DNA of 64,000 nt, taken from Ctena decussata. Its lineage: Eukaryota; Mollusca; Bivalvia; Lucinida; Lucinidae. Location: NCBI GenBank assembly GCA_963989385.1, contig OZ022503.1:93258638-93322637 (forward strand). The letters run 5' to 3'. Below are positions 1 to 11,794 of this stretch, in pieces (position 1 is the stretch's first letter; every line of letters starts with the position of its first letter). The notes under the pieces are model-generated. The model searched no databases. It saw nothing but the letters and a program-made list of their open reading frames with translations, and was not told where the DNA came from. Made by a program: the position numbers and the translations under genes.

Positions 1-489
1 TGGCGCCGAAAGAGTTAATTAACTGTCTTTGACCCCAGCAGACTACTGTCAGGCTGAGATTTGAACATACGTAGTTTGCATATGCCTCGTGAAGCTGCTT
101 GCCGGTGTCAAACCAGCCCACAGTCCACTGAGATGACGACGTGTTAGTATTCTTTGTCGCCCATGTCCCATAACGATGTCCGACAGGAGGCTCAATGCAA
201 CGAACCCATTACTCGCAGCACCTCGCACCAAGTCTAGAGTATACTTTAGGGCAAAGGTTCTGCACGGATGTTAAAGGAACATCCGTGAAGAACATTTTGT
301 CCTGAAGTATATATTAAAAAGGGATACAATTATAGAACGAACGGATAGAGAGTCTATCTTATAATGGGTGTTACTCTTATAGGAGTACTTTTCTTTTTGA
401 TCATATCATTTTCTTTTAGAGCATCCCCCATAAAGAAGTGAGGCTTCTACTCTCAGCTCAGAATTTTGATCAAACCTTTGATTAACGGC

Positions 490-490
<1 letters not shown>
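1..490. other. Unannotated sequence, no gene seen
   Basis: No open reading frame here resembles a known protein. The only notable content is the run-up to the A tract at 491. Frames are short and stop-rich on both strands. Confidence 0.6.

Positions 491-532
<42 letters not shown>
491..532. repeat. Poly(A) tract of 42 bp
   Basis: An uninterrupted run of A that ends exactly where a palindromic MITE copy begins (tgagccgcg at 533). It could be an old retroposon tail into which the MITE inserted, or simple-repeat expansion next to the MITE end. Length in an assembly is often unreliable for such runs. Confidence 0.9.
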
Positions 533-534
<2 letters not shown>

Positions 535-772
535 AGCCGCGCCACGACAAAAACAAACAAAGTGGCATGTGCGCCAAGCGAAGACTCAGATCAGCCTGGG
601 CATCCGCCCAGTCTGGTCAGAGTCTTAGCTGTCCTCATGGAGCTAGCTTGGACCCACAGCTTCCCTTTAAGCTCAAGCGAAGACTCTTATCAGACTGGGC
701 GGATGCCCATACTGATGTGAGTCTTCGCTGGGCGCACATACCATTCTTTTTCATGTTGCGGGTCGTGTTATT
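533..772. mobile_element. Palindromic MITE, family M1, copy 1
   Basis: This is a non-autonomous DNA element of about 240 bp with long terminal inverted repeats. The left arm starts TGAGCCGCG and runs through a block close to GACTCAGATCAGCCTGGGC. The right arm is its inverted copy but is eroded near the end (ttgcgggtcgtg instead of gtcgcggctcaa). The centre holds a second inverted pair around TGATCAGA. Eight more copies occur in this window. No coding capacity is present; the short frames across it are shadows of the repeat. Confidence 0.85.
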
Positions 773-779
773 TTAACAC

Positions 780-1504
780 AGAGTTGAAAACGACTGTTGC
801 AATTATTAGACGTGACTTTTCGCCAAGGTGATTTCTTTGCTTTTTCTTTCAAACTGCTATCAACAGGGCAGGAAATGTAGTTCAATTGAAATATTTCTTT
901 TCGTGTTGTAAGGAGCTTTAGAGTCAGATAATGATAAAAACATTAACTGATATTAAGTTCGCTGTCTTACTGCCGTGCTAATAGCAGCAGACCAAGTGAC
1001 ATGGCTTTTAGACAAATTTATGACTCGAAACAAGAACATTATGGCAGTTAGACTGTGCAAAGTGCGAACTAACGTAGAAGAGCGACACTCTCTGGTTACA
1101 GCCTTTCTCGGGCATCTGTATGTATATTGACACACCCATGGTTTGGGCTCCACACTGTCAGGGAAAACAACAAACAACTTAAAGTAAATGGGAAGGTGAA
1201 ACACTTCACCACTGGAGGCTACACTTAGAGAGAGAGAGAGAGAGAGAGAGAGACGTTTGTCTGTGAAGAGCAAATTCTTTTCTTTAAGAGTAGATCATAT
1301 GCGAAGGAAATGAAATATTACTATGTAGGGATATCAGAGCACCTCAACGATTGTTTAAGAAACTGATCTGTTAGAGCAGTGAAATCTTAAGTTATAATTC
1401 ACTGTTTGGAGGTCAGTTATAAAGTATATACACAATCTTTATTACACCCAGCTTACATATAATGTAATAACATGGGGAGCAATATTGAACAGTAATACTA
1501 TAAT
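780..1504. other. Unannotated sequence with (AG)n microsatellite
   Basis: An (AG)n tract lies at 1227-1253. The rest shows no recognisable gene, and the 106-codon reverse frame here reads the microsatellite as Ser-Leu repeats, so I do not call it coding. Confidence 0.6.
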
Positions 1505-1995
1505 GTTATTAATTAAGTGATTCCGTATTGGCCCAGTTACAGGTCCAAAGTTAGCTGTATTGGCCCGAGGCCGAAGGCCGAGCGCCAATACAGCTGACCG
1601 AGGACCTGTAACTGGGCCAATACGAAATCACTTGATTAATGACATTTTTATTAATTAACTTTATGTCTTCACCGTTTCGGGCAAATCTGTCCGACATTCT
1701 TGACATGACGTCTGCACAATTACACAGTTAACTGGCCGCCGTCATTGATGTTTACGCCGCTGTCATCCAGCCAGGAGAGCGCCCTCGCGTGACCAGAACT
1801 TTTAACCAATCGGATGCGTGGATTTCCGTATAGGTCGAAGGTTTTAATCAATATCACACGAGGTCAACCGTATAGGTAGGAGGTCAAGCTGTATTAAGCG
1901 GAGGTCATACTGTATGAAAAAGAAACGTCACCAGTATTATACGGACCGATTTCCCAGTAAAAGTGCTATATATTACTTAGTTAATTAATAATACA
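1505..1995. mobile_element. Fold-back repeat with a 65-bp-arm palindrome
   Basis: Positions 1507-1642 form an imperfect palindrome. The left arm reads TTAAGTGATTCCGTATTGG and the right arm ends CCAATACGAAATCACTTGAT, with inner arms CAGTTACAGGTCC and GGACCTGTAACTG and a central GGCCGAAGGCC. A further TTAATTAATAATA stretch near 1981-1993 echoes the TTATTAATTAAG at the left, so the element may extend to about 1995. I infer a non-autonomous DNA transposon; no transposase is present. Confidence 0.65.
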
Positions 1996-2007
1996 CATTA
2001 TGGCGGT

Positions 2008-2114
2008 TTCCAGCAGGCACACAACGTTAAAACAACGTTGATTCAACGTTGATTCGACGTCATGGCGTCGATTCAACGCTGAGTCACTGTATACTCAACG
2101 CTGTGTGCCCAGTG
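2008..2114. repeat. CAACGTTGATTCAACG palindromic repeat, copy 1
   Basis: The stretch begins CAGCAGGCACACAACGTT and ends AACGCTGTGTGCCCAG. The inside is a series of CAACGTTGATTCAACGT motifs around a GACGTCATGGCGTCG centre. A much cleaner copy is at 38997-39082. It is probably a very short fold-back element; function unknown. Confidence 0.7.
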
Positions 2115-2115
2115 T

Positions 2116-2226
2116 ATTATGACTGAAACAAAATGAAAACACAAAAATATATCAACAGATAAACAATAGCAAAGATGAGAAGAAAAAAAAATAATGTTCT
2201 TTAGTGAGGGTAACCTTATTATCACT

Positions 2227-2261
<35 letters not shown>

Positions 2262-2518
2262 TCATACACAAAACAAACGTAAACAGAAGCAACCGGTTCA
2301 TTCATAAGCCTACAACCATTCACGGATAAAAAAGCATGCATGCACGAAGTAGATCATATTACGAGCGCAGTGCGCGAGTGCTATATATATTTTCAACTCA
2401 CCTATAAACAGTAAATTATTTCGTTACAGTTCAGTGCCAGAGCTGAATTATTACGAACCTAATAAAAGCACCGCAGGCACTGCATGATACCCCGCCACCT
2501 CTGGACATCGTAACATTT
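2116..2518. other. Unannotated sequence with poly(T)
   Basis: A run of about 31 T lies at 2230-2260. No gene is recognised in the rest. Confidence 0.6.
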
Positions 2519-3965
2519 TAATGCCCCCGCCATGAAATGGCGGAGGGGCATATAGATTTTACCCTGTCCGTGTGTGCGTATGTGTGAGTGTGTGTGTGTG
2601 TGTGTTTGTGTGTTACCAAAATCGTGTCCGACCCATAACTTCGCCATGAATGGTAGGATTTGGAAACTTTTTGGCACAAATGATTAGCATGACAATATGA
2701 TGTGTCGCGTGCAGAAATCATGCCGCTCGCTTGAAGGTCAAGGTCACTTTTGGCACGTAAACTTTGTACATAGGCTATAGTGAATAATGTTCGTGTCCGG
2801 CCCATAACTTCGCCCTGAATGGTAGGATTTGAAAACTTTTTGGCACAAATGATAAGCATGACAAGACAATATGTCGCGTGCAAAAACCATGTTGGTCGCT
2901 TGAAGGTCAAGGTCACTTTGGGCACGTAAACTTTGTGCATAGGCTAAAGTGAGTAATGTTCGTGTCCGGCCCATAGCTTCGCCCTGAATGGTAGGATTTG
3001 AAAACTTTTTGGCCCAAATGATCAGCATGACAAGACAATGTGTCGTGTGCAAAAACCATGTCGCTCGCTTGAAGGTCAAGGTCACTTTGGGCATGTAAAC
3101 TTTGTGCATAGGCTATAGTGAATAATGTTCGTGTCCGGCCCAATAACATTGTCCTGCATGGTGGGATTTCAAAATTATTTGGTATAAATAATAATTATGA
3201 CAAGACAATGTGTCACGTGCAAGAAGCATGCCACTGGCTTAAAGGTTAAGGTCACAATCTGCACTTAACTATGTGCATTGGCCACTGTGAATCATTTCTT
3301 GTCCTGGCCATAACCTCGTGCTACAAGGTGGGATTTCAAAATTGTTTGGCCTAATCGCAAAGCATGAGAAGACAATGTGTCGCTTGTAAGAACCATACTG
3401 CTTGCTTGAGGGTCAAGGTCACATTACACACGTAAACTTTGTGTATAGGCTAAGTGAAAACATTTTCGTGTCTGACCCAAACCTTTGCCCTGCATGGTGG
3501 GATTTCAAATTTTTGTTTGCATAAATAATTATCATGACAAGACGATATGTTATGTGCAAGAACCATGTCCCTTGCTCAAATGTCAAGGTCACAGTTTGCA
3601 CTTAAACTTTGTGGATAGGCAGCAGTGAGAACCTGTTCATATCCAGCCCATAATTTTGTCCTGCACAGTTCGATTTCATATTTATTTGGCAAGGCGATTT
3701 GGCAAGGACTATGTCACTAGCTTAGGGGTCAAGGTCACAGTGCGCATTTAACCTAGGTGAATAGGTTTTATAAAAAACATGTTCGTGTCACATCTTGTCC
3801 AAGGTTTGACTGCAACGTAAATGCAAGTCCTTTTGACCGATATTTCTTGGCCCTTGATTTTCCCTTTATATTATACAATCTGCCTCTATAAAGCTAGTTA
3901 TCCTACACGTGCCAGTAGTTTAAACAAGGCGCTGTCTTACTGAAGGCACTAGGCGGGGGCATCCG
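2519..3965. mobile_element. Pearl/Helitron-like element with 169-bp tandem units
   Basis: The left end is a hairpin at 2521-2550 (GCCCCCGCCAT, loop, ATGGCGGAGGGGC), followed by a (GT)n tract. Then come about seven tandem units whose anchor 'cgtgtccggcccataac' recurs at 2623, 2792, 2961, 3130, 3298, 3467 and 3638, that is every 168-171 bp. A degenerate last unit starts near 3784, and the right end (GGCGGGGGCAT at 3952-3962) matches one hairpin arm. The architecture of hairpin, microsatellite and tandem core is that of bivalve pearl-type elements, which are related to Helitrons. Frames of 70-140 codons on the reverse strand follow the repeat period and are not genes. Units carry TCAAGGTCA half-sites. 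Confidence 0.7.
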
Positions 3966-3999
3966 TGTCCTATGAACACATTTCTACTTTAAATATATA

Positions 4000-4160
4000 A
4001 TAGCTAAACAGCCACAAAACTGGAATGGACAGAGGTATGATGTCCCTACTGCAAATAGATATGGATGTAAACCACTCACAAATAGCAGTCTTGTGAGATT
4101 TCTAACAATGTGGGGCATTCAGACCAGTGTTGATTTAGATCAGGCAGTAAAGTATTTCTT
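4000..4160. other. Spacer between two tandem-repeat elements
   Basis: About 160 bp with no feature apart from lying between the 169-bp and 150-bp arrays. Confidence 0.4.
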
Positions 4161-4164
4161 TGAA

Positions 4165-5195
4165 CTGAGAAACTCTGTTTCTTATTCTTTGGTGTTAAAC
4201 ATATCTGTGAAATTGCATTCATGTATTCCGTATAGTAGTGGAACTATCAAAGGTAAATAACTTATGAACTGGAAAGGTCAGGGTGACCGTCCTTAGTCAC
4301 AATATGTAAGCTTTGATGTTAAACATATCTGTGAGGTATCATTTAGATATCCCATACAGAAAAGGAACAACAGGTCATAAACCATTTTTCAGATCTATCA
4401 AGGGCAAATAACTCATGAACTGGAAAGGTAAGAATGCCCATCCTTAGTCACAATATATAACCTTTGATGGTCAACATATCTGTGAAGTTTCACTCAGATA
4501 TTCAATATAGTAAAGGAACGACAGGTCAAAAACATTTTCAGGTCAATTAAGGGCAGAAAACTCACGAACTGGAAACGTAAGAGTGACGGCACCTAATCAT
4601 AATAAGTAACCTTTGATGTTCAACATATCTGTGATGTTTCATTCAAATATTCCTAATAGTAAAGGAACTATAGGTAAAAAACTATTTTTCGGACGTGTCA
4701 AGGGCGGATAACTCACAAACTGGAAAGATCAGAGTGACGGCCCTTAATCACAATATGTAACCTTTAAAGTTCAACATATCTGTAAGGTTTCATTTAGATA
4801 TTCCTCATAGTAAAGGAACTACTGGTCAAAAACCATTTTTCAGACCTATCAAGGGCGGATAACTCCTGAACTGGAAAGGTCAGAGTGACGGTCCCTACTC
4901 ACAATATGTAACCTTTAATGTTCAACATATGTATGAAGTTTCATTTAGATATCTTAAACAGTAAAGGAATAACAGGCCAAAAACCATTTTTACAATATGA
5001 ACAAGGGCAGTAACTCTGTTAAAAATGGTCGGATTTTGCCCCTTAACAAGCCCAAACAACTCATCGCCGATAACAATATGTATGCAAAATTTGAAGAAAA
5101 AAAATCCGTGAATTACTAATCAAGTTATCGATCGGAAATGGTGAGCATGGACGGACGGACGGACACCGAAAGGTATATCATAATACCATAAAAAG
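4165..5195. mobile_element. Tandem-repeat element, ~150-bp units with (GGAC)n end
   Basis: The anchor 'acatatctgtgaagtttcat' recurs at 4201, 4325, 4476, 4625, 4776 and 4927, giving periods of 124, 151, 149, 151 and 151. The array is followed by GGACGGACGGAC at 5152-5163 and a short A tract. The same order, array then ACGG microsatellite, appears in the other pearl-like elements of this window. It is non-coding and non-autonomous. Confidence 0.7.
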
Positions 5196-5199
5196 TGAA

Positions 5200-6121
5200 A
5201 AAAAAAAAAAGAGATAAATTATTCTTTTGATTCGAGTTCTTTAAACCTTCCTGACAGCCAGTCAATGTTGTCGTCTACATTTTCAACTTAATGATGTATG
5301 CTTTCATGGCGATTAAAGAAAAGAAAAGAGACATTACACCGTCTAACAGTTCCAAAGCTCTAGATAAATGTCATCATTTTCCAGTGACATCAGTAATTAG
5401 GATCATGCGCTCCGAAAACGTGAATTGTTCCAGAATAAAATACGGAAACTTTCTATTGCTTCTACAGGCGGACTGTGTTAGAATAATCTCCGTAGCACAA
5501 AACTAACATGAAGTGCTATGCCTGTCCTTCACATAGTTAACCTTCGTGACTGCCTTCCCATGGGTGATTCAAATAAAAAAAATAAGTAAGCACTACATTG
5601 CAACACAGCCAAAACGAAACTATACACGAAGACCGATTCCCTTCCAAGATTCGTGAAGAAATCAGAGAGAGAAACGCAAACTATTAAACAGACCAGAGCA
5701 TCTACGATAACAGAGGCACTCAAGGATCTGTACATAAATACAGTAAACAGCACATTAATTATAAAAATGTACCTAGTTGCAATTTTATACAACCAAAAAA
5801 CATAATGCATGAATAAATAAATATGTAAATAAATAAATGAAAAATGTAATGGAATGTCATTCCGTGACCAAAAGTTATAACAGCTATGGGTTATTAGACC
5901 AGTATTGTCAGACAGTATTTTGGGGGTTGAAATTAAATCAGCCTGAAACAGACAGACAATGAAAGCAACATCATGCATGTATCGACTTTTATAAAGATAT
6001 TTATCTGATATTTTCTTTTCTAAATTGTCGGATAGCGCTAATTACAGAAAAACAATAACCTTGAGTGAAAGTTATTACATTTACTCCCAAACTCTGCTTC
6101 CCACACAAGTTAGTGTTATTT
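5200..6121. other. Unannotated sequence, no gene supported
   Basis: The longest frame in the window (149 codons, reverse strand 5529-5978) lies here. It is very hydrophobic and rich in Phe, Leu and Ile, as expected from AT-rich DNA read on one strand, and matches no family I know. I do not call it a gene. Confidence 0.5.
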
Positions 6122-6437
6122 TTGGTAAAGGTAATTTAGGTTTCCCATAGCCTAGTGGCCATAGGGGGTAGTGGGGGTCAAAAACCCACTGTATTTCAGG
6201 CTGGGGAACAGCATGTGAACAACGGATCCCATCTCTCTCCTTTCGCTGTCTTATCCTTCCCTGATTCGAAAGAGGTACTCACTTATTGCTAGAATGACTG
6301 AGAGAATGTTTCTGTCGCCGGATGGCAAGATCCGTGTTTGATCCCGCGATCTTCCAGCGACTTTTTGCATCAAATTTAACTGAGTCGCTATATTTGAATT
6401 CGCGCAAAAAACTGATAGGTTGCTGACGTCATGCTGC
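6122..6437 (-). mobile_element. tRNA-derived SINE, family S2, reverse copy
   Basis: Read on the reverse strand this starts in a degenerate tRNA-like head (gatcccgcgatc and the gccggatggc block near 6320-6350). It then runs through TTCGAATCAGGGAAGGATAA, a conserved body, and ends TATGGGAAACCTAAATTACC near 6130. It aligns along its length with the forward copy at 27203-27481. No protein is encoded. Confidence 0.75.
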
Positions 6438-6565
6438 ACTACATTAATTTTTGTGATAATGGGATCTCCACTAGAGCTCTAGTTTAGACAGAATTGACTT
6501 GTGCAAAATGTCGTCCGAGGTCACGCACTGATTGACATTAGACAAATTTTGTTTACGCAGAGAAA

Positions 6566-9500
6566 ACTAGAGGTGGCAGTAAGCATGGCTTACTAAATAC
6601 CCCCCGCTTAGTTTGTTTTTATCATTCAACTTTTTCATATACACATCTCTCAAGTTATATGTTAAAAAATACAGATACGGCTTATCCCTACGTTCTAGCA
6701 GGCAAAACTGACAATATTCATGTATACTCTTTTCTTATGCTGGCTCCCTGGACCAAATCTGAAAGAAATCAGAGAAAGAATGACAAAAACAAATATATAC
6801 AAATTTAGAGCAAAACAACTCATGAAAAGGGAAATAACTCAGAAAAAATGGTGGCTTCAAACCCATAGCTCAATACACAGCTATAGACCAGTGTATGTTC
6901 ACACACTTACTTTGAAAAATAACAGAGAAACAGTTTAGGAGAAGACACAACAACGAACTCTGTTTTCAGAAACCACAAAGGGGCGGTACAAAGCTGGAAA
7001 ACCCTTCTGGATAAAACTGAAAAATATTTAACATCTGTTGTCTTCTGCATTTAAGCACCAAATTGTAATAAAATCGAAACAACAAGTCATCAACTATTTT
7101 CTTATGATGCATCTATGAACCAAATTTGAATAAAATTAAAGAAAAAACAACTACTCCACCCCCTACCCCCCCTACCCCCCCCCCCCAAAAAAAAAAAAAA
7201 AAAAAAAACTAGAGGTGGCAGTAAGCATGGCTTACTAAATACCCCCCGCATTTAACAGTTAGGCATGCATGTTATGACAACTACAAGTGCACATCTATAT
7301 ACCAATATCTGTTCACATATTTAATATCAGTCAAACGGTTTAGGAGAAGTAGCAACAACAAACTCTGTTTACTAAGACTACAAAGGGGCACAACAAAGCT
7401 GGAAAAGCCTTTTGAGAAAAACAGAGGAATATGTGCCAACTCTTTCTTCTACTGTATCTGTGCACCAATTCTGAATAAAATGGAAGTGAAAATGGCATAA
7501 AAAAACTTCAAACTATGGCAAAACATATAAAAAAAGGGCATAACTCATGCAAAAGGGTTAATGTACATCTTCATTCAAATATGTGTTTGCACACTTAATT
7601 TCAAGAAAATCCATCAAATGGTCTTGAAGTAGTAGCGATAACAAACTTTTCTTACGAAAACTACAAAGGGACATAACTCAGCAGGAAAACCTTTCCGGAA
7701 AAACTGAACAATACGTATCAGCTCTTTCCATATGCTGCATCTAGTAACCCAATTTGAATAAAATGGAAGCAAAAAGGCAAAAACCCTATTAAATAGGGCA
7801 AAAAATATCAAAAAGGGGCATACCTCAGGCATAAAGGCAGAATTTAAAATCAAAACCCTAATGCACATCTTCATACCAATATCTGTTGACATACTTAATT
7901 TCAAGAAAATCCGTCAAATCATCTAGGAGGAGTTGCGATAACAAACTTATTTCACGAAAAATACAAAGGGGCATAACTCCGCAATAAAAACCTTCCAGGA
8001 AAAATTGAAAAATACGTATCCACTATTTTCTTATGCTGCATGGACAAAATTTGAAACAAATCGGAGCAAATTTAAGGCGTTGCGGACGGACGGAAAGACG
8101 GACGGACAACGTCACAACAGTATACCCCCCCAACAAACACAGTTTGCGGGGGGTATAATTAGGATTAAAAATCTCAAAAAGGGGCATAGCTCGGGCAAAA
8201 GGGGTCAGGTTTGAAAATCAAAACCTTAATGCACATCTTCATACTAATATGTGTTCACATACTGAATTTTAAGAAAATCGGTCAAGCAGTCTAGAAGGAG
8301 TTGCGATAACAAACTTTTTTATAAAAAATATAAAGGGGCATAACTCCGCAGGAAAACACTTCCCGGAGAAACTGGAAAACACGTGTCAACTGTTTTTTAT
8401 GATGCATCTATGAACCAAATATGAATAAAATCAAAGCAAAAAACTCCTAAAACGCCCCAATAAAGGGCCAAAAATATCAAAAAGGGGCATAACTCAGGCG
8501 AGAGGGGTCAGATTTCGAAATGGAAACCTTAATGCACATCTTCATACTAATATGTGTTCACATACTTAATTCTAAGAAAATCGGTCAAGCAGTCTAGGAG
8601 GAGTTGCGATAACAAATTTGTTTTACGAAAATTATAAAGGGGCATAACTCAGCAGGAAAACACTTCCCCAAAAAACTGGAAAACATGTGTCAACTATTTT
8701 CTTATGATGCATCTATAAACCAAATTTGAAAAAATCAAAGCAAAAGCCGACTAAAACCCCTGAAATTTAGGGCCAAAAACATAAATAAGGGGCATAACTC
8801 AGGCAAAGGGGTCAGATTTCAAAATGGAAACCTTAATGCACATCTTCATATCAATATGTGTTCACAGACATGTACTTAATTTCAAGAAAATCGGTCAAGC
8901 GGTCTAGGAGGAGTTGCGATAACAAACTTTTTTTTACGAAAAATATAAAGCGGCATAACTCAGAATTAAAACCCATCTGCGAAAAACTGAAAAATACGTA
9001 TCAACCCTTTTAACATGCTGCATCCATGAACAAAATTTGAAACAAATCGAAGCATGTGTTGAGGACGGTGGGAATGACGGAGGACGGACGGACGGAAGAA
9101 TGAATAAAATCAAAGCAAAAATATCCTAAAATCCCCAAAATTACGGCCAAAAATATCAAAAAGGGGCATAACTCAGGCAAGAGGGGTCAGATTTCAAAAT
9201 GGAAACCTTAATGCACATCTTCATACTAATATGTGTTCACATAGATTACTTAATTTCAAGAAAATCGGTCAAGCAGTCTAGGAGGAGTTGCGATAACAAA
9301 CTTTTTTTACGAAAAATATAAAGGGGCATAACTCAGCAGGAAAACACTTTCCCAAAAAACTGGAAAACATGTGTCAATTAATTTCTTATGATACATGTAT
9401 TAACCAAATTTGAAAAAAAAGAGAGCAAAAACCGACTAAAACCCCCAAAATTTGGGCCAAAAACATCAAATAGGGGCATAACTCAGGCAAGAGGGGTCAG

Positions 9501-9830
9501 ATTTCAAAACAGAAACCTTAGTGCACATCTTCATATCAATACGTGTTCACATACTCAATTTCAAGAAAATCGGTCAAGCGGTCTAGGAGGAGTTGCGATA
9601 ACAAAATCTTTTTAAAAAAATATAAAGGGGCATTACTCATCATTAAAACCCATCTGCGAAAAACTGAAAAAATACGTATGAACTCTTCTCACATGCTGCA
9701 TCCATGGACAAAATTTGAAAGAATCGGAGCATGTGTTGCGACGGATGGAATGACGGACGGAAGGACACCGTGAAAACAGTATACCCCCCCCCCCCCCTCA
9801 AACATAGTTGCGGGAGGTATAATAAATAAG
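6566..9830. mobile_element. Composite of nested pearl-like elements, ~300-bp units
   Basis: Two identical left ends (ACTAGAGGTGGCAGTAAGCA, 42 bp in common) lie at 6566 and 7208, so two elements of one family are stacked. The anchor 'ctaggaggagttgcgataac' then recurs near 7341, 7622, 7924, 8292, 8595, 8905, 9279 and 9584. Spacing is mostly 281-310 bp. Two longer gaps of 368 and 374 bp contain internal copies of the terminal (GGAC)n block at 8084-8106 and 9075-9093. One right end with hairpin TATACCCCCC...GGGGGGTATAAT sits inside the array at 8122-8158, and the outer one at 9779-9822. Non-coding. Confidence 0.7.
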
Positions 9831-9969
9831 ACGATTTCAACTTTTTTTGTGTGTGTGTCTTTCTTTTTTTCCTTCCCCATTTATATGTTTAGGACAGGAT
9901 GAGGTAGACAGTTTCGTTGGTTCCTGATCATTCCCAGTTGCATCTACTTTGCAACTGAGGGTTGGGAGC

Positions 9970-10167
9970 CTGGGGTCGTATTTATAAAACGACTTAAGTG
10001 GTTGCTATGGTGTTGCTAAGGTCGAATTTCTAGGAAGGAGATTCCCTTCAACTATGAAATTTGCTCCTCCAGAGCAAATTTCATAGTTGTAGGGAATCTC
10101 CTTCATATAAAAATTAGCCTTAGCAACAGCATAGCAACGACTTAAGTCGTTTTATAAATACGGCCCC
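9970..10167. mobile_element. Fold-back MITE, family M2, copy 1
   Basis: This is a nearly perfect palindrome of about 198 bp. The left arm reads GTATTTATAAAACGACTTAAG and continues with GTTGCTATGGTGTTGCTAAGG. The right arm ends with the reverse complement, CTTAAGTCGTTTTATAAATAC. The inner arms are CTATGAAATTTGCTC and GAGCAAATTTCATAG. A second copy is at 23758-23973. It is a non-autonomous DNA element by structure; no transposase is seen. Confidence 0.85.
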
Positions 10168-10169
10168 TG

Positions 10170-10557
10170 TTATTTAGCAGTGATGGCTATCTCCCAGGTG
10201 TGATGAAAACATAAAACGAATAGAGTCAACGGTTAAGCAAATTAAAGGTTTAACTGTCAAAAAGTTAAGTTGAAAGTATGTGTGAAAATGTTTTGAAGAA
10301 CCCGTACACAATGTCGATCACTTGAGAACAAATATTATGTTATTTCGGTCACCCCCTGACATTTAAGGCGAGGTTACTTATATGAACTTATAAAGAGGAT
10401 TGCATACTGTGGAGGAAGGTCAACTTTTGCAAATATTTATTTAGCAAAGGCTTAAGTTCTGTGATAACCTTCAGTCACATCAAATGACTGCCAACAATGC
10501 ATGTGAACCTTATCTACAGAGGCATCACTGTTGGGTGTACTCCAAAGATGGCCGAAG
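10170..10557. other. Unannotated sequence
   Basis: No gene, RNA or repeat recognised. Confidence 0.5.
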
Positions 10558-10622
10558 TGACAAGTGAAGGCTCTGATCAGACTGCATTCAAATGCAGTCT
10601 GATTAGAGCCTTTGCTTGTCAC
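10558..10622. repeat. Short hairpin repeat (TCTGATCAGACTGCAT)
   Basis: The arms GTGACAAGTGAAGGCTCTGA and its near-complement ending GCCTTTGCTTGTCAC enclose CAGACTGCATT/AATGCAGTCTG, so about 30 bp pair with almost no loop. It resembles the hairpin at 26213-26276 in carrying CAGACTGC/GCAGTCTG arms. Probably the core of a short fold-back element. Confidence 0.7.
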
Positions 10623-11551
10623 CAATGCTTCATTGTTTCAAACCACGTGATGTGGCTCACTGAATTTTGTCCAACCAAACTAATGAAAAAAAAAAAGGCT
10701 TCACAAAACTCTGAAGTTATTCAGAAATATACTTTAAAGATTGTCTCCCTCGTTTATTTCATGTTTTCAGAAACAAATATTTAAACAAAATTTCGTTAGA
10801 CAATATGTAATAGTCTCATAATTATCCGTAAAAGTTATGAGAAAATGCATGTTTTTTTCGATAAATGTGGAATGAAAAATTATCTTCAAATAAAAATGCA
10901 AATTACCTATTTCCTCACGGCCTGTAAGATTATCGATTTTGACCACGTGTGTCATGTGATCATGTACAGGTATGTGTCTTACTCGTGCACGTGATTGCGA
11001 CGTATGAATAAATTACTTGTGTCCAAAAATGCGATTTCGACCGCGGTCTGCGACCGTTTAAAATTTTATCTTATTTTTTGTTTTAGTCACTTTTATCAAA
11101 TATTATTATCTAAATTCTATTTTAAATGTAAAGTTAGACCATGTCGAAGGTATTGCATGAAATATTTCATTGAATCATTTTTATTATTATTATAAAGGGA
11201 GTAAACCTTTAACAGTTCGGACAGCTTCTCGAACCTAAGCAAGAAATCGCAGTCTGATATAAGTATGCTCCGTTTATCCCAAGTCTGTAAGTATTTCTTG
11301 ACATGACAAATAGATTTTCTCCACAAATCTGCTCAGTAGGTCTGATCAATAGGGGGTGGTCAATGTCGAAGATGAACGCGTACAATATGGATTTAAGTAC
11401 ATAGTTAAGTTGTCCGAAATTTTAAATACAGGTACAAATTCGGTAGTCAGTTTACAAACTGTACTATGTGTGAACCTGAATCAGTGCAAAAAGATTGTCA
11501 AGATCTAATTCAGACAGTAAACAAGTCCTTGACAAGTTCTGGAAGAAGATA
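10623..11551. other. Unannotated sequence
   Basis: AT-rich sequence with short frames only. No gene, RNA or repeat recognised. Confidence 0.5.
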
Positions 11552-11793
11552 TTTGAGCCGCGACACGAGAAAACCAACAATGTGGTTGTGCGCCCAGCGT
11601 AGACTCAGATCAGCCTGGGCATCCAACAAGTTTGATCAGACTCTTTGCTAAGCCCTTAAAGGGTAGCTAAGGGTCTAAGCTACCTTCATGTGGACAGCGA
11701 AGACTCTGATCAGACTGGGCGGAAGCCCAGGCTGATCTGAGTCTGCGCTGGGCGCACAACCACATTGTTGGTTTTGTCGTGTCGCGGCTCAAT
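11552..11793. mobile_element. Palindromic MITE, family M1, copy 2
   Basis: This is a complete copy of about 242 bp. The left end is TTTGAGCCGCGACACGAGAA and the right end TTTTGTCGTGTCGCGGCTCAA. Flanking TA dinucleotides lie on both sides (11550-11551 and 11794-11795), which fits a TA target-site duplication as in Tc1/mariner-type elements. The inner sequence repeats the palindromic theme with TCTGATCAGACTGGGCGG. Confidence 0.88.
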
Positions 11794-11794
11794 T

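Noticed and set aside
2518..3149. Reverse-strand frames of 78-140 codons as a repetitive protein gene
   Set aside because: They track the 169-bp tandem period of a non-coding element (169 is not a multiple of 3, so frames shift between units) and contain runs from the GT microsatellite.
5529..5978. 149-codon reverse frame as a membrane protein gene
   Set aside because: Hydrophobic composition is expected from AT-rich antisense sequence. No family resemblance, promoter context or splice structure was seen.
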